Below, in pieces: positions 1-6,441 of a DNA stretch of 7,574 bases (within the stretch, counting starts at the first letter, position 1; every line of letters begins with the position of its first letter). Source of the stretch: CAYFJO01 sp964343305 (lineage in GTDB: Bacteria; Planctomycetota; Planctomycetia; Pirellulales; Pirellulaceae). The translations under genes and the position numbers were made by a program. The DNA is taken from the NCBI GenBank assembly GCA_964343305.1, contig CAYFJO010000505.1, positions 1 to 7,574 of the forward strand, given 5' to 3'. The notes beneath the pieces are model-generated. The model saw only the letters and a program-made list of their open reading frames with translations, had not been told where the DNA came from and made no database searches.

Positions 1-1
1 G

Positions 2-169
2 ACTTTCACTAAGAATCCACTCGAACCAGCACCCGACCTTGACGATGCGTCCGAAAAGAACATTCGCAAATTGAGTTCCTTCGGCCGTGAACTGGCGGAC
101 TCTTCCGAGCAACAGCTTCGAGCATTCGCACAAGTTCTACAACAACGTCGAAACAGCAAGAGCGAATGA
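2..169 (+). CDS. C-terminal end of an unrecognised protein (5' partial)
   Basis: The frame starting at base 2 is open from the window edge to a TGA at 167-169 and gives 55 residues; the frame starting at base 1 is closed by a TAA at bases 10-12. The peptide is hydrophilic. It begins with a proline/acidic stretch (PLEPAPDLDDASEK), followed by a likely amphipathic helix rich in Leu, Arg and Gln (ending AQVLQQRRNSKSE). There is no membrane segment, cysteine or recognisable motif. The gene converges with the BBP7 gene on the other strand, and the large hairpin at 225-314 lies between their ends. I do not recognise the family, and too little is present to propose a function. Treating it as coding rests on the open frame running to the edge and its ordinary protein-like composition. 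Confidence 0.55.
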   Translation, partial: TFTKNPLEPAPDLDDASEKNIRKLSSFGRELADSSEQQLRAFAQVLQQRRNSKSE

Positions 170-224
170 CGCGAGCGTCACTCGACGCCTTCGCGTTGTT
201 ATGACTATGCCGCGGCCAGTAGAA

Positions 225-314
225 AATGTCCTCGTTTAACGCCGAGCCGGCAGGCGACGGCTATTCGTGTGCCGTCGCCTACCGGCTCGGCGTTAAACGA
301 CGTATGCGGACATT
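225..314. repeat. Long imperfect hairpin / palindromic repeat between convergent genes
   Basis: Positions 233-261 and 271-299 are 29-base arms that are reverse complements with a single mismatch (C251 opposite A281), around a 9-base loop (262-270). The pair T232-A300 extends the stem. After a 7-base bulge (301-307), a further 7-bp helix forms between 225-231 (AATGTCC) and 308-314 (GGACATT). The arm core contains AACGCCGAGCCGG and GGCGACGGC. It lies in the gap between a plus-strand gene ending at 169 and the minus-strand BBP7 gene ending at 357. It could therefore stop transcription or protect mRNA 3' ends in both directions, but neither side has a T-run typical of an intrinsic terminator. From memory, similar arm sequences recur between genes in Rhodopirellula-like genomes, so a dispersed REP-type repeat is the best reading. 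Confidence 0.85.
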
Positions 315-356
315 ACTAACTGACCGAGGTATAGAGCAGTTTCAAATGCGCTCCAA

Positions 357-1505
357 TCAAAACGTTGTGGTCACGCCAATGGAGAATCCGTGCGAGAAGA
401 TGTCGCCATTGGTCCTCAGTGCCGCGTCTGCGTTCGATATATCGTTCTGGAATTGGTCGGGCGCGAGTCCGAGGCCCTGGATCCAATTCATGTCGTAATT
501 CACCCGCACGAACCAACACGGCAGCAGTTCGTAGTCGAGAATCACTTCCAACTGGCTGACCATGGCCGTCGATCCACCTCGGTTAAAGAAATCCCGTCGG
601 AGCACGATATTGTTGATGTCGCCCATGCGAACCCGTTGACTAGCGTTGTTACCATACAGCCCGGTTTTGCCGACCACTCGGGCTTGCACTCGATCGAGCA
701 ACCAAACGTGCCACATGCCGCCAACTTGGGCACCCCAAAGATGGTTCTGTGTACGGATGTTGTAATCGCTTGTCTGGGCATTGCCATTGTCAGTCGACCG
801 CATATTGAAGACTTCATCGACACATACCATGCGGAACCCCATCAGCCACGACAAGTTGCCTCGCACGCACGCATGTCGATTGATTTCAAAGCCGGAGTAT
901 TCAGACCGATAACTCGCCTGAATCTGGTCGGCGGTTGCGTAATTCGTGCTGCCCGTCACGGCCAACAAGTTGTTCGCGCCGTTGATCGTCCTCGTGGTGT
1001 CCCAATCGTCGTCAGCATAGTTGAATTCCCAAGCCACGCAGTCATTGGTTTGGCGGTAAATCGAAAAGCGATATCCCGCGTCATGGGAAAACGAAAGGTC
1101 CGATCCGCGAAGCGAAACAGTCGAAGGTGCGGCAGCGGCGGTGGTCCTGATAAGATCCGTCGGACCTGCCGCGCTGCGGTCCCAGAAAAACGTTTCCATT
1201 TCAAGTCGCCAGGGCCCACACCAATCATCGAAACAGACACAACCTGCTGCTGCCGCCGCGGGACAGCATCCGCAACAACCTCCAGCACCAGACTCGTCCT
1301 CGTAGATTTCCGTCTCAACTGAGGAAAACGCGAGATTATCGGCATCCGTGTCAGACTCGTCTGCGTCAACCGGCTCGGAGTCAGCCAACGTTGAAAATGG
1401 AATGACTTGTGCAATCGCCGGGTTGGAAAATGCGTTCGAGGCGAGCAAACACCCACTCAAGCAGCAGAACAATACGCTCGCAATGTCAGTGATTTGAGGC
1501 TTCAT
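357..1505 (-). CDS. BBP7-type outer-membrane beta-barrel protein
   Basis: Encodes 382 residues, probably an outer-membrane beta-barrel of the planctomycete BBP7 family, whose function is not established. A hydrophobic N-terminus (about residues 8-23) followed by PAIAQ suggests a signal peptide cut after AIA at residue 32; LSGC at 16-19 also resembles a lipobox. An acidic low-complexity stretch (about 41-72) and a cysteine cluster (seven Cys at 77-96) precede the barrel. The barrel has many alternating short strands, the family-like segments GKTGLYGNNASQ (279-290) and WIQGLGLAPDQF (341-352), and a terminal Phe, typical of proteins inserted by BamA. I chose the ATG at 1505 because a GGAAAGG ribosome site lies 9 bases upstream; a longer frame begins with TTG at 1523, inside that site. 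The gene is followed by the 225-314 hairpin and separated from moaD by 390 bases, so it is probably transcribed alone. Family assignment is by recognition, not a search. Confidence 0.85.
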   Translation of the reverse strand: MKPQITDIASVLFCCLSGCLLASNAFSNPAIAQVIPFSTLADSEPVDADESDTDADNLAFSSVETEIYEDESGAGGCCGCCPAAAAAGCVCFDDWCGPWRLEMETFFWDRSAAGPTDLIRTTAAAAPSTVSLRGSDLSFSHDAGYRFSIYRQTNDCVAWEFNYADDDWDTTRTINGANNLLAVTGSTNYATADQIQASYRSEYSGFEINRHACVRGNLSWLMGFRMVCVDEVFNMRSTDNGNAQTSDYNIRTQNHLWGAQVGGMWHVWLLDRVQARVVGKTGLYGNNASQRVRMGDINNIVLRRDFFNRGGSTAMVSQLEVILDYELLPCWFVRVNYDMNWIQGLGLAPDQFQNDISNADAALRTNGDIFSHGFSIGVTTTF

Positions 1506-1514
1506 CCGTGCAGC

Positions 1515-1521
1515 CCTTTCC
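1515..1521 (-). promoter_or_regulatory. Ribosome binding site of the BBP7 gene
   Basis: On the minus strand the bases read GGAAAGG, 9 bases before the ATG at 1505-1503. This site decides the start: the upstream TTG codon of the same frame (1523-1521) overlaps it and has no comparable site of its own. Confidence 0.6.
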
Positions 1522-1669
1522 AAATGGATCTTCGTGGTTCGACACCCACCACCTGGTCACACTTCCATGTCCATCTAGAAGCTGACGTGGATACAAAATC
1601 GATGCCGATTGGTGTAGCTATCGTCTTGCGTGCTTTCGGGCACAAATATTGTTGATGACGGCGATGCAT

Positions 1670-1695
1670 TGAGAACAACCAACAGGTTGTTCACA
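1670..1695. repeat. Operator-like inverted repeat (GAACAACC/GGTTGTTC)
   Basis: GAACAACC (1673-1680) and GGTTGTTC (1685-1692) are perfect 8-base inverted arms around AACA. Two further pairs outside one mismatch extend the symmetry to 1670-1695. It lies about 165 bases upstream of the BBP7 start. It may be a protein-binding operator or an RNA hairpin in a leader or readthrough transcript. There is no T-run after it on either strand, which argues against an intrinsic terminator. Confidence 0.55.
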
Positions 1696-1848
1696 GGCAA
1701 CAGAGATGGAACAAACAGTGGATCCGATTGGCACGTTGCCCGAGTTTTTCGCAAAAGCCGCGCAACCGGATCTGAAAATCAGGTTCAATCCGCATTTCCC
1801 ATGCATGCCGATTTAGGACCTGCCGATGAATAACTGTCGTTTCTTGGT

Positions 1849-1869
1849 GGACGGATTGGAAATCCGTCC
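1849..1869. repeat. Planctomycete-type hairpin repeat (TDFQSV repeat)
   Basis: GGACGGATT (1849-1857) and AATCCGTCC (1861-1869) form a perfect 9-bp stem with a GGA loop. Read on the minus strand in one frame, the repeat gives TDFQSV, a peptide I associate with a short interspersed repeat that causes spurious protein calls in planctomycete genomes (recollection). It starts 26 bases past the moaD stop codon, so it could mark or stabilise the 3' end of the operon transcript. It lacks a T-run, so it is not a classical terminator. Confidence 0.7.
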
Positions 1870-1895
1870 CACGAAGTTTGTTCCTCACCCTGTCC

Positions 1896-2141
1896 TTAGC
1901 CACCGCTGACGGGCGGAATACAGGCGACCTCCGCGTTTGGGGAGAGCTGCGTTTGGTCATCCGCATAGTCCGTATTCACCGCAAACATGGCATGCTGGAG
2001 AACGACCGATAGATCTGGGTGCTTTGCGGCGCATCTTGCCCGAAGGTCGGCGATCGTCGCATCCTCGGCGACCTCGATTTCAATCGAATCAGCACCGGCA
2101 ATCTCTTTCGCCACGGCAAACAACTTCACCTGCACGATCAT
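1896..2141 (-). CDS. moaD: MoaD, molybdopterin synthase sulfur-carrier subunit
   Basis: Encodes 81 residues, the usual MoaD length. The fold pattern is that of a ubiquitin-like sulfur carrier: strand VQVKLFAVAKEIAG at the start, the charged strand SIEIEVAEDATIADLRARCA, then AMFAVNTDYA, and the C-terminal tail VACIPPVSGG ending in the essential Gly-Gly. In this family the terminal glycine is adenylated and converted to thiocarboxylate, and MoaD works with MoaE to add dithiolene sulfur to precursor Z (cPMP) in the cytoplasm. The ATG overlaps the stop of the upstream FAD/Fe-S gene as ATGA (2141-2138). A GAGGAG site (2158-2153) lies 11 bases before the ATG, inside that gene. Translational coupling is therefore likely. 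A longer open frame reaching 2402 runs antiparallel in register through the upstream gene and is not used. No moaE, moaA or moaC is in the window, so it may serve molybdopterin synthase encoded elsewhere or another sulfur-transfer pathway. Confidence 0.9.
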   Translation of the reverse strand: MIVQVKLFAVAKEIAGADSIEIEVAEDATIADLRARCAAKHPDLSVVLQHAMFAVNTDYADDQTQLSPNAEVACIPPVSGG

Positions 2142-5116
2142 GTAACGATCAACTCCTCGCCTTTGGCGGTCAAATGAGATTCGAGTTCCGACATCAGGCC
2201 ATAGGCCAGCGCGAGAACTTTCAGCGGATGCATCGTCGGTTTGGTTGTGCCCTGTTCCATTTGGATTTTGCAGGAACTGCACTCGGTCGCGCCAAGTTGA
2301 ATCGACTGCTCGCGCAGCGCCGAGATCAGCCCCCAGCCCGCGCGTAAACTGGCACGATAGTTTTTGCGTTTCAGCCCGAACGTGCCGGCCATGCCCGAGC
2401 ACCCTTTCTCGATCTGACTGACCTTCAAACCGGGAACCAAACGCAACAGATTCTCACCGGGTGACCCGCTCGCGAGCGCACGGATGTGGCAGGGCGTGTG
2501 ATAGCCGAACGTCATGTTGATGGGTTTGAAATTCAATTCCAGGCGGCCGCTTTGGTGCATGCGCCAGAGGTAATGGCACGCTTCACTCGAATTGTCGGCG
2601 ACCAGTTGCGCGTCTTCGTCATCCAACAAATTGAGATACTCGTGCTTGAGGCACAGCGCGGCGGCCGGCTCCGTGGCAACGATGTGATAGCCTTGGCGAA
2701 CTGCTTCGGCGAGCAGGCTGGTGTTGTGAGCGGCGACCTTTTTCGCACGATCCAACAAGCCCGTCGAAATCATCGACATGCCGCTGGACATCTGTTTGGG
2801 GTGGACATAAACCGCGACGCCATTATGTTCCATGACGGCGACCAACGCTTCGGCCAGTTGGGCGTCGTGCCAGTTGGCGTAGTTGTCGACGAAGTACAGA
2901 ACTTTTCGTCCCGTGCGGCGCGTCGGTCGCGTCAATCGGCGGCGGCTGGCCAAACGCATGAAACTTCGGGACGCAAATCTTGGCAATTTTCGTCCCTGTG
3001 CGATACCGAACATCTTTTCGATTACCCAACGCATCGTTCTGTTTCGAATCGCCCAGTTGGCGACCGGGCTGATCAAGCTGCCCCAAGACGATAGCGAGTC
3101 GAGGCGTGTGAAATACCAATCGCCGGATCCCAAACCGTTCGTGCCAACATATTGTGCCTTGGCCTCCACCATCAGCTTGGGAATGTCGACACTGGCCGGA
3201 CATTCCAGCCGGCATTGATGGCAGTTGACACACAGATCGGCCAGCAATTTGAACTCGTCGGTCTGCATCGTCGACGCGTCAAGTTTGCCGGTGAGCACGC
3301 CGCGCATCAGATTCGCTTTGGCACGCGGCGACGCCTCTTCGGCCGGCGCGATGCGAAAAATCGGGCACATTCGTTCCTCGCGCGATTGGGTTCGACAGCG
3401 GCCACACCCGTTACAACTGCGGGCTGCGTATCCAACATCCGCGTCTTTCCAAACGAGCTGCAATTCCACCACCCGCGTTTCCGAATCCGTGGCTGCTTCG
3501 CTGTCCAACTCGTCTGGCGCTGCGATTTGCCCTTGGGACGAAACCGGACGAAGGTTTTGGGCCAGCGACTGGGGTGCATCAGCAACGACCTTGCCCGGAT
3601 TCAAAATGTTTTGCGGATCGAAGATGCGTTTGACGTCCCGGAACACATCGTACAACGGTCCGAACTGCCGTTTGACAAACCACGTGCGGCTCAACCCGTC
3701 GCCGTGTTCACCGCTGATCGTTCCGCCAATTTCCAGCACCTTCTCGTACAACTCGTTGGCCAAGCTTTCCATCGTCCGCATATCGTTATCGCTGCCCAAA
3801 TCCAAAAACGGACGAATGTGCAACTGCCCATGTCCCGCGTGCGCAAACGTCGATGCCGTGACTTGATGTTTCTTAAACGTATTTTGCAAGTCGACGAGAA
3901 AGTCCGGCAGCGATTCGGGCGGCACGGCAACATCTTCGATAAACGGCAGTGCTCGCGTTGAGCCTTTCAATTGATAAAGTGTGGGGATCACACGCCGCGT
4001 CAGTCGCCAGAACAGATTTCGTTCATCCAGATCGAGTGTGATGCGCGAATCAAATGCCATGCGTTTGCGACGATGCAACCGATGAACGATCTTTTGTAAT
4101 TGATCGCGAACTTCGACTTCGCTATCGCCCGACTGTTCGACTAGCAACATCGCTTCGGCCTGCTGAGGGATCAACACGTCGAAACGCACGTCCAAATCCT
4201 GTGCGATGGACAGCAGCCGTCGATCCATCAAGTCACAGGCGGCGATCCCCATTTTGGCAACTTCCAAGGACGCTCGGGCCGCGCCGTCCAGCCGGTCGAA
4301 AAACAACAGGGCCACACCGCGAGCATTGCTCATTCGTTCGGTTCGCAGCGTCATCTCCGTGATCAACGCCAAAGTGCCTTCGCTGCCGACCAACAGGCGT
4401 GCCAGATCCAAATGACCGTCGTTGAGCACATCATAAAGGTGATAGCCTGAACGATTGACCAACGATTGAGGGCGATGTTCGTTGATCACGTCGGCTCGAC
4501 GTTGCAGCAAGTCGCTCAGCCGTCGTACTAACGTATCCAGGCGGGAATTGGAGTTGTGTTTGCTGGCGCTCGGAATGGACTGCTTGCCGACCTCCAACAC
4601 TTCGCCATCGGCCGTGACAATTTCCAGCCGCTCGACCGTCCCGCGCGCCGATCCATATTTCAGCCAATGACTGCCCGATGCGTCGAGCGACACGACGCTC
4701 CCCATCGTGGTGACGCTGCGCGTGGCGGGGTCCGGTCCATAGATTCGTCCGTGGTTGGCCAGATGACTGTTGAGTTGCGCCAACACCACGCCCGGTTGAA
4801 CCGTGACCGTGTCCTCGTCCGTCCGCAGGACCCGCCGCATGGAGTGAGAAAAATCCAAGACGAGGCCGGCCCCGATCGACTCGCCGGACAGCCCCGTCCC
4901 GGCGCCACGGGCGTGGATCGGAATCTCATGTTCAGCCGCGTACTGCACGACTTTGACGACGTCCTTCACACCTCGCGGGCGAACCACTCCCAGCGGCCGG
5001 ATTTGATAGATGCTGGCGTCACTGGCGTACATCTGTACAAATACGTCGTCGCAACGAACTTCGCAGTCGACCATGCCTCGCAGGTCTTCTTGGATCCGCT
5101 CTCGTTCTTGATCCAT
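2138..5116 (-). CDS. YdiJ-like FAD-linked oxidase / Fe-S oxidoreductase (probable D-2-hydroxyacid dehydrogenase)
   Basis: Encodes 992 residues fusing GlcD-like and GlpC-like parts. The N-terminal PCMH-type FAD domain (about 40-260) carries RGAGTGLSG (70-78) and a DASG...YG loop near 145-155. The FAD-oxidase C-terminal domain (to about 510) carries AHAGHGQLHIRP with H426 and H433, and GEHGDG with E470 and H471; this matches the metal/substrate site of D-2-hydroxyglutarate dehydrogenases. Two Fe-S motifs follow: CNGCGRC...MCP (C568, C571, C574, C584) and CVNCHQCRLECP (C629, C632, C635, C639). The C-terminus resembles GlpC, with YHTPCH (C876), GCSGMAG (C906) and ECSSCK (C946, C949). Length and domain order match E. 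coli YdiJ (about 1,000 residues), a D-2-hydroxyglutarate dehydrogenase; D-lactate or glycolate remain possible substrates. There is no signal peptide, so it is probably cytoplasmic or membrane-peripheral. The ATG at 5116 lies 4 bases after the upstream stop; a GTG at 5164 would overlap that gene by 44 bases and is less likely. It overlaps moaD by 4 bases. Confidence 0.9.
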   Translation of the reverse strand: MDQERERIQEDLRGMVDCEVRCDDVFVQMYASDASIYQIRPLGVVRPRGVKDVVKVVQYAAEHEIPIHARGAGTGLSGESIGAGLVLDFSHSMRRVLRTDEDTVTVQPGVVLAQLNSHLANHGRIYGPDPATRSVTTMGSVVSLDASGSHWLKYGSARGTVERLEIVTADGEVLEVGKQSIPSASKHNSNSRLDTLVRRLSDLLQRRADVINEHRPQSLVNRSGYHLYDVLNDGHLDLARLLVGSEGTLALITEMTLRTERMSNARGVALLFFDRLDGAARASLEVAKMGIAACDLMDRRLLSIAQDLDVRFDVLIPQQAEAMLLVEQSGDSEVEVRDQLQKIVHRLHRRKRMAFDSRITLDLDERNLFWRLTRRVIPTLYQLKGSTRALPFIEDVAVPPESLPDFLVDLQNTFKKHQVTASTFAHAGHGQLHIRPFLDLGSDNDMRTMESLANELYEKVLEIGGTISGEHGDGLSRTWFVKRQFGPLYDVFRDVKRIFDPQNILNPGKVVADAPQSLAQNLRPVSSQGQIAAPDELDSEAATDSETRVVELQLVWKDADVGYAARSCNGCGRCRTQSREERMCPIFRIAPAEEASPRAKANLMRGVLTGKLDASTMQTDEFKLLADLCVNCHQCRLECPASVDIPKLMVEAKAQYVGTNGLGSGDWYFTRLDSLSSWGSLISPVANWAIRNRTMRWVIEKMFGIAQGRKLPRFASRSFMRLASRRRLTRPTRRTGRKVLYFVDNYANWHDAQLAEALVAVMEHNGVAVYVHPKQMSSGMSMISTGLLDRAKKVAAHNTSLLAEAVRQGYHIVATEPAAALCLKHEYLNLLDDEDAQLVADNSSEACHYLWRMHQSGRLELNFKPINMTFGYHTPCHIRALASGSPGENLLRLVPGLKVSQIEKGCSGMAGTFGLKRKNYRASLRAGWGLISALREQSIQLGATECSSCKIQMEQGTTKPTMHPLKVLALAYGLMSELESHLTAKGEELIVT

Positions 5117-5120
5117 TGGT

Positions 5121-5648
5121 TCAAGTCCGCTCGACGATTTCGTCTGTGGGCTGTTGCCCGGCACTCGCCTCTTGGTTTCTTGCTGCCTGCTCCGCCTGCT
5201 TCAGCCGTGCGACTTGTTGCCGATGTCGTTCGTGCACCTCTAAATCGAACGGCTTTTGTTCATCAATACCCTCGATGCCTCGATATTGAGCATGGCATCG
5301 ATAACACTGAAGAAGGTTGCCCTTGACCGCGTAAAGCGCCGCGTCGATCAAAGCCGTTACAAAAAGCACCGCGAACGTGCCGTACCAGTCGTGGTTGTAC
5401 CAAGGAATGCAACTGGTCACCAATCCGATGACGACGATCGTTACACCAAGCTGCTGGGGAAAGTCCTTTCGCACATACAGTTCCTCGCTCGGACAGACGA
5501 GGCAGCGTTGGAGTTTATCGTCTCGCAGAACATTTTCCGGCAACTCCACTTCGTGATCGCAATGGATGCACGCGATCTTCTCAGTCGAGCTGTCAAATTC
5601 CGAGCGGGTGATGTTCTGACATCGATGGCAGGGGTAAGTCACGTTCAT
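5121..5648 (-). CDS. Zinc-ribbon membrane protein of unknown function
   Basis: Encodes 175 residues. Four CxxC pairs are visible: C7/C10, C27/C30, C49/C52 and C115/C118. The first two pairs probably make one zinc ribbon; C49/C52 and C115/C118 may make a second that straddles the membrane part. Two hydrophobic segments (about 67-82 and 89-108) form a likely hairpin, placing both ribbons on the same side, probably the cytoplasm. The C-terminal 45 residues are charged and rich in Glu, Arg and Gln (about 130-160), likely a helical or coiled tail. I chose the ATG at 5648, 7 bases after the stop of the upstream membrane gene; the longer frame begins with TTG at 5708, inside that gene. Only a weak GGG precedes the ATG, so translation probably depends on coupling. 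It lies 4 bases ahead of the FAD/Fe-S gene. No function is known to me. Zinc binding is inferred from the cysteine spacing. Confidence 0.8.
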   Translation of the reverse strand: MNVTYPCHRCQNITRSEFDSSTEKIACIHCDHEVELPENVLRDDKLQRCLVCPSEELYVRKDFPQQLGVTIVVIGLVTSCIPWYNHDWYGTFAVLFVTALIDAALYAVKGNLLQCYRCHAQYRGIEGIDEQKPFDLEVHERHRQQVARLKQAEQAARNQEASAGQQPTDEIVERT

Positions 5649-5655
5649 CCCTGTA

Positions 5656-6441
5656 TCATAAGGGATAAAGCAGCTCGACCGACAGTAGCTTGGAGACCAA
5701 TTCGCCAATGAAGACGAGAATCAGGGCGGCATACAGAATCCCCGTTGCACTCTGGGTGTTGGGAATCTTGAGCGTTAGCCAGGTGAGCCGAGCGAGCGCG
5801 AGCGCGCCAATCAATCCGGCTAGCCATCGCAATGCCAGAAAGGCCCAGACGTTGGTGGCGACGGCACCTTTGCTACTGCAATAGATTGCCAGTCCAATCG
5901 CGCAAACGATCGCCCGTGCGATGATCGCGCCTGCCATCATCAGCACCAGGCGTTTCAGCGGCACGAGTTGCATGGTTGGTGTGCTCAAGTACCAGTGCCC
6001 CAGCAACATGGCCGACAGCGTCACGCCCAGCAACAGGCCGCCGGTCATGAGGTCGAGCAATAACATCGAAAGGTTGCTGGCCGAATTCTCACCAGCCATC
6101 GGTGTTGCCAGCGCGGCCGCCAACAGGCAAGCGAGTGAAACAAGGAACAATGCCACGTTGCCGGCGCGTTGTTTTTCGTAAAGCCAGATGACCGACCCGA
6201 CATAACTGATCACCGCAGCGACGATCGCGAGGGCGAAGACCCACCGCTGGTTCGGATACTGCGCCGAATCCGCCGAATTGACGGCGAGCACCGCGAACGA
6301 ATTGAGCCCCATCAGCAACCACAAGTGAACCCGATAAAACTCGCTCGTAACGGATTTATACGAAGTCATCCGCATCGCGACCGCAACGCCAAACGAAAGC
6401 CGAAAAATGAACTGCGTCAGAATGAGGGTGAGAGTTAACAT
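5656..6441 (-). CDS. Multi-pass (about 8 TM) membrane protein, unknown function
   Basis: Encodes 261 residues, nearly all hydrophobic, with about eight membrane segments: roughly 4-22, 39-55, 66-88, 94-114, 125-150, 162-188, 196-224 and 231-254. Charged or polar residues that could matter sit in or near the segments: H39, H149 in GHWYLSTP, R176, R206 and E247/K251. There is no signal peptide apart from the first segment and no motif I can tie to a known family. It is the first gene of the tight minus-strand cluster with the zinc-ribbon and FAD/Fe-S genes. It could be a membrane partner or electron acceptor for the dehydrogenase, but that is inference from position only. The ATG at 6441 directly abuts the AATGACGAA repeat tract and has no clear ribosome site upstream, so the start is less certain than its neighbours. 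Confidence 0.8.
   Translation of the reverse strand: MLTLTLILTQFIFRLSFGVAVAMRMTSYKSVTSEFYRVHLWLLMGLNSFAVLAVNSADSAQYPNQRWVFALAIVAAVISYVGSVIWLYEKQRAGNVALFLVSLACLLAAALATPMAGENSASNLSMLLLDLMTGGLLLGVTLSAMLLGHWYLSTPTMQLVPLKRLVLMMAGAIIARAIVCAIGLAIYCSSKGAVATNVWAFLALRWLAGLIGALALARLTWLTLKIPNTQSATGILYAALILVFIGELVSKLLSVELLYPL

Larger units (their letters stand above)
1506..1895. other. 390-base intergenic region between moaD and the BBP7 gene
   Basis: No convincing gene is present. The short open frames on both strands lack ribosome sites and have no recognisable protein character, and none resembles MoaE, which would be an expected neighbour of MoaD. The region holds an 8-bp-arm palindrome at 1673-1692 and a 9-bp-arm hairpin repeat at 1849-1869. 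The BBP7 promoter should lie here on the minus strand, but I found no -35/-10 pair good enough to call. Confidence 0.6.

Noticed and set aside
167..180. TGACGC-GA-GCGTCA palindrome over the stop codon of the left partial gene, as a terminator
   Set aside because: The 2-base loop is too tight for a stable hairpin with this 6-bp stem, and there is no T-run downstream; chance is adequate.
390..1322. A 310-codon plus-strand open frame inside the BBP7 gene
   Set aside because: It is antisense to a gene with clear signal peptide and barrel character. The translation has no family resemblance and no ribosome site was seen; it is a codon-usage shadow.
1618..1966. Small open frames on both strands between moaD and the BBP7 gene (for example 1618-1806, 1630-1833, 1691-1966)
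   Set aside because: They include the TDFQSV repeat or have no ribosome site and no protein-like pattern. None resembles MoaE or another cofactor gene.
1896..2402. A 168-residue version of MoaD
   Set aside because: The extra 87 residues read through the conserved end of the FAD/Fe-S gene in another frame. The MoaD family starts at the ATG at 2141, giving the standard 81 residues.
3152..3961. Long plus-strand frames (also 3225-3866 and 4556-5326) opposite the FAD/Fe-S gene
   Set aside because: All lie antisense to a gene with many conserved motifs. Their translations are rich in Arg, His, Gln and Ser without recognisable domains, as expected of shadows in a GC-biased genome.
5117..5164. GTG start giving the FAD/Fe-S protein 16 more residues
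   Set aside because: It would overlap the zinc-ribbon gene by 44 bases. The ATG at 5116 sits 4 bases past that gene's stop, as expected in a coupled operon.
5649..5708. TTG start giving the zinc-ribbon protein 20 more residues
   Set aside because: The extension lies inside the 3' end of the membrane-protein gene. The ATG at 5648 begins directly with the first zinc-ribbon motif.
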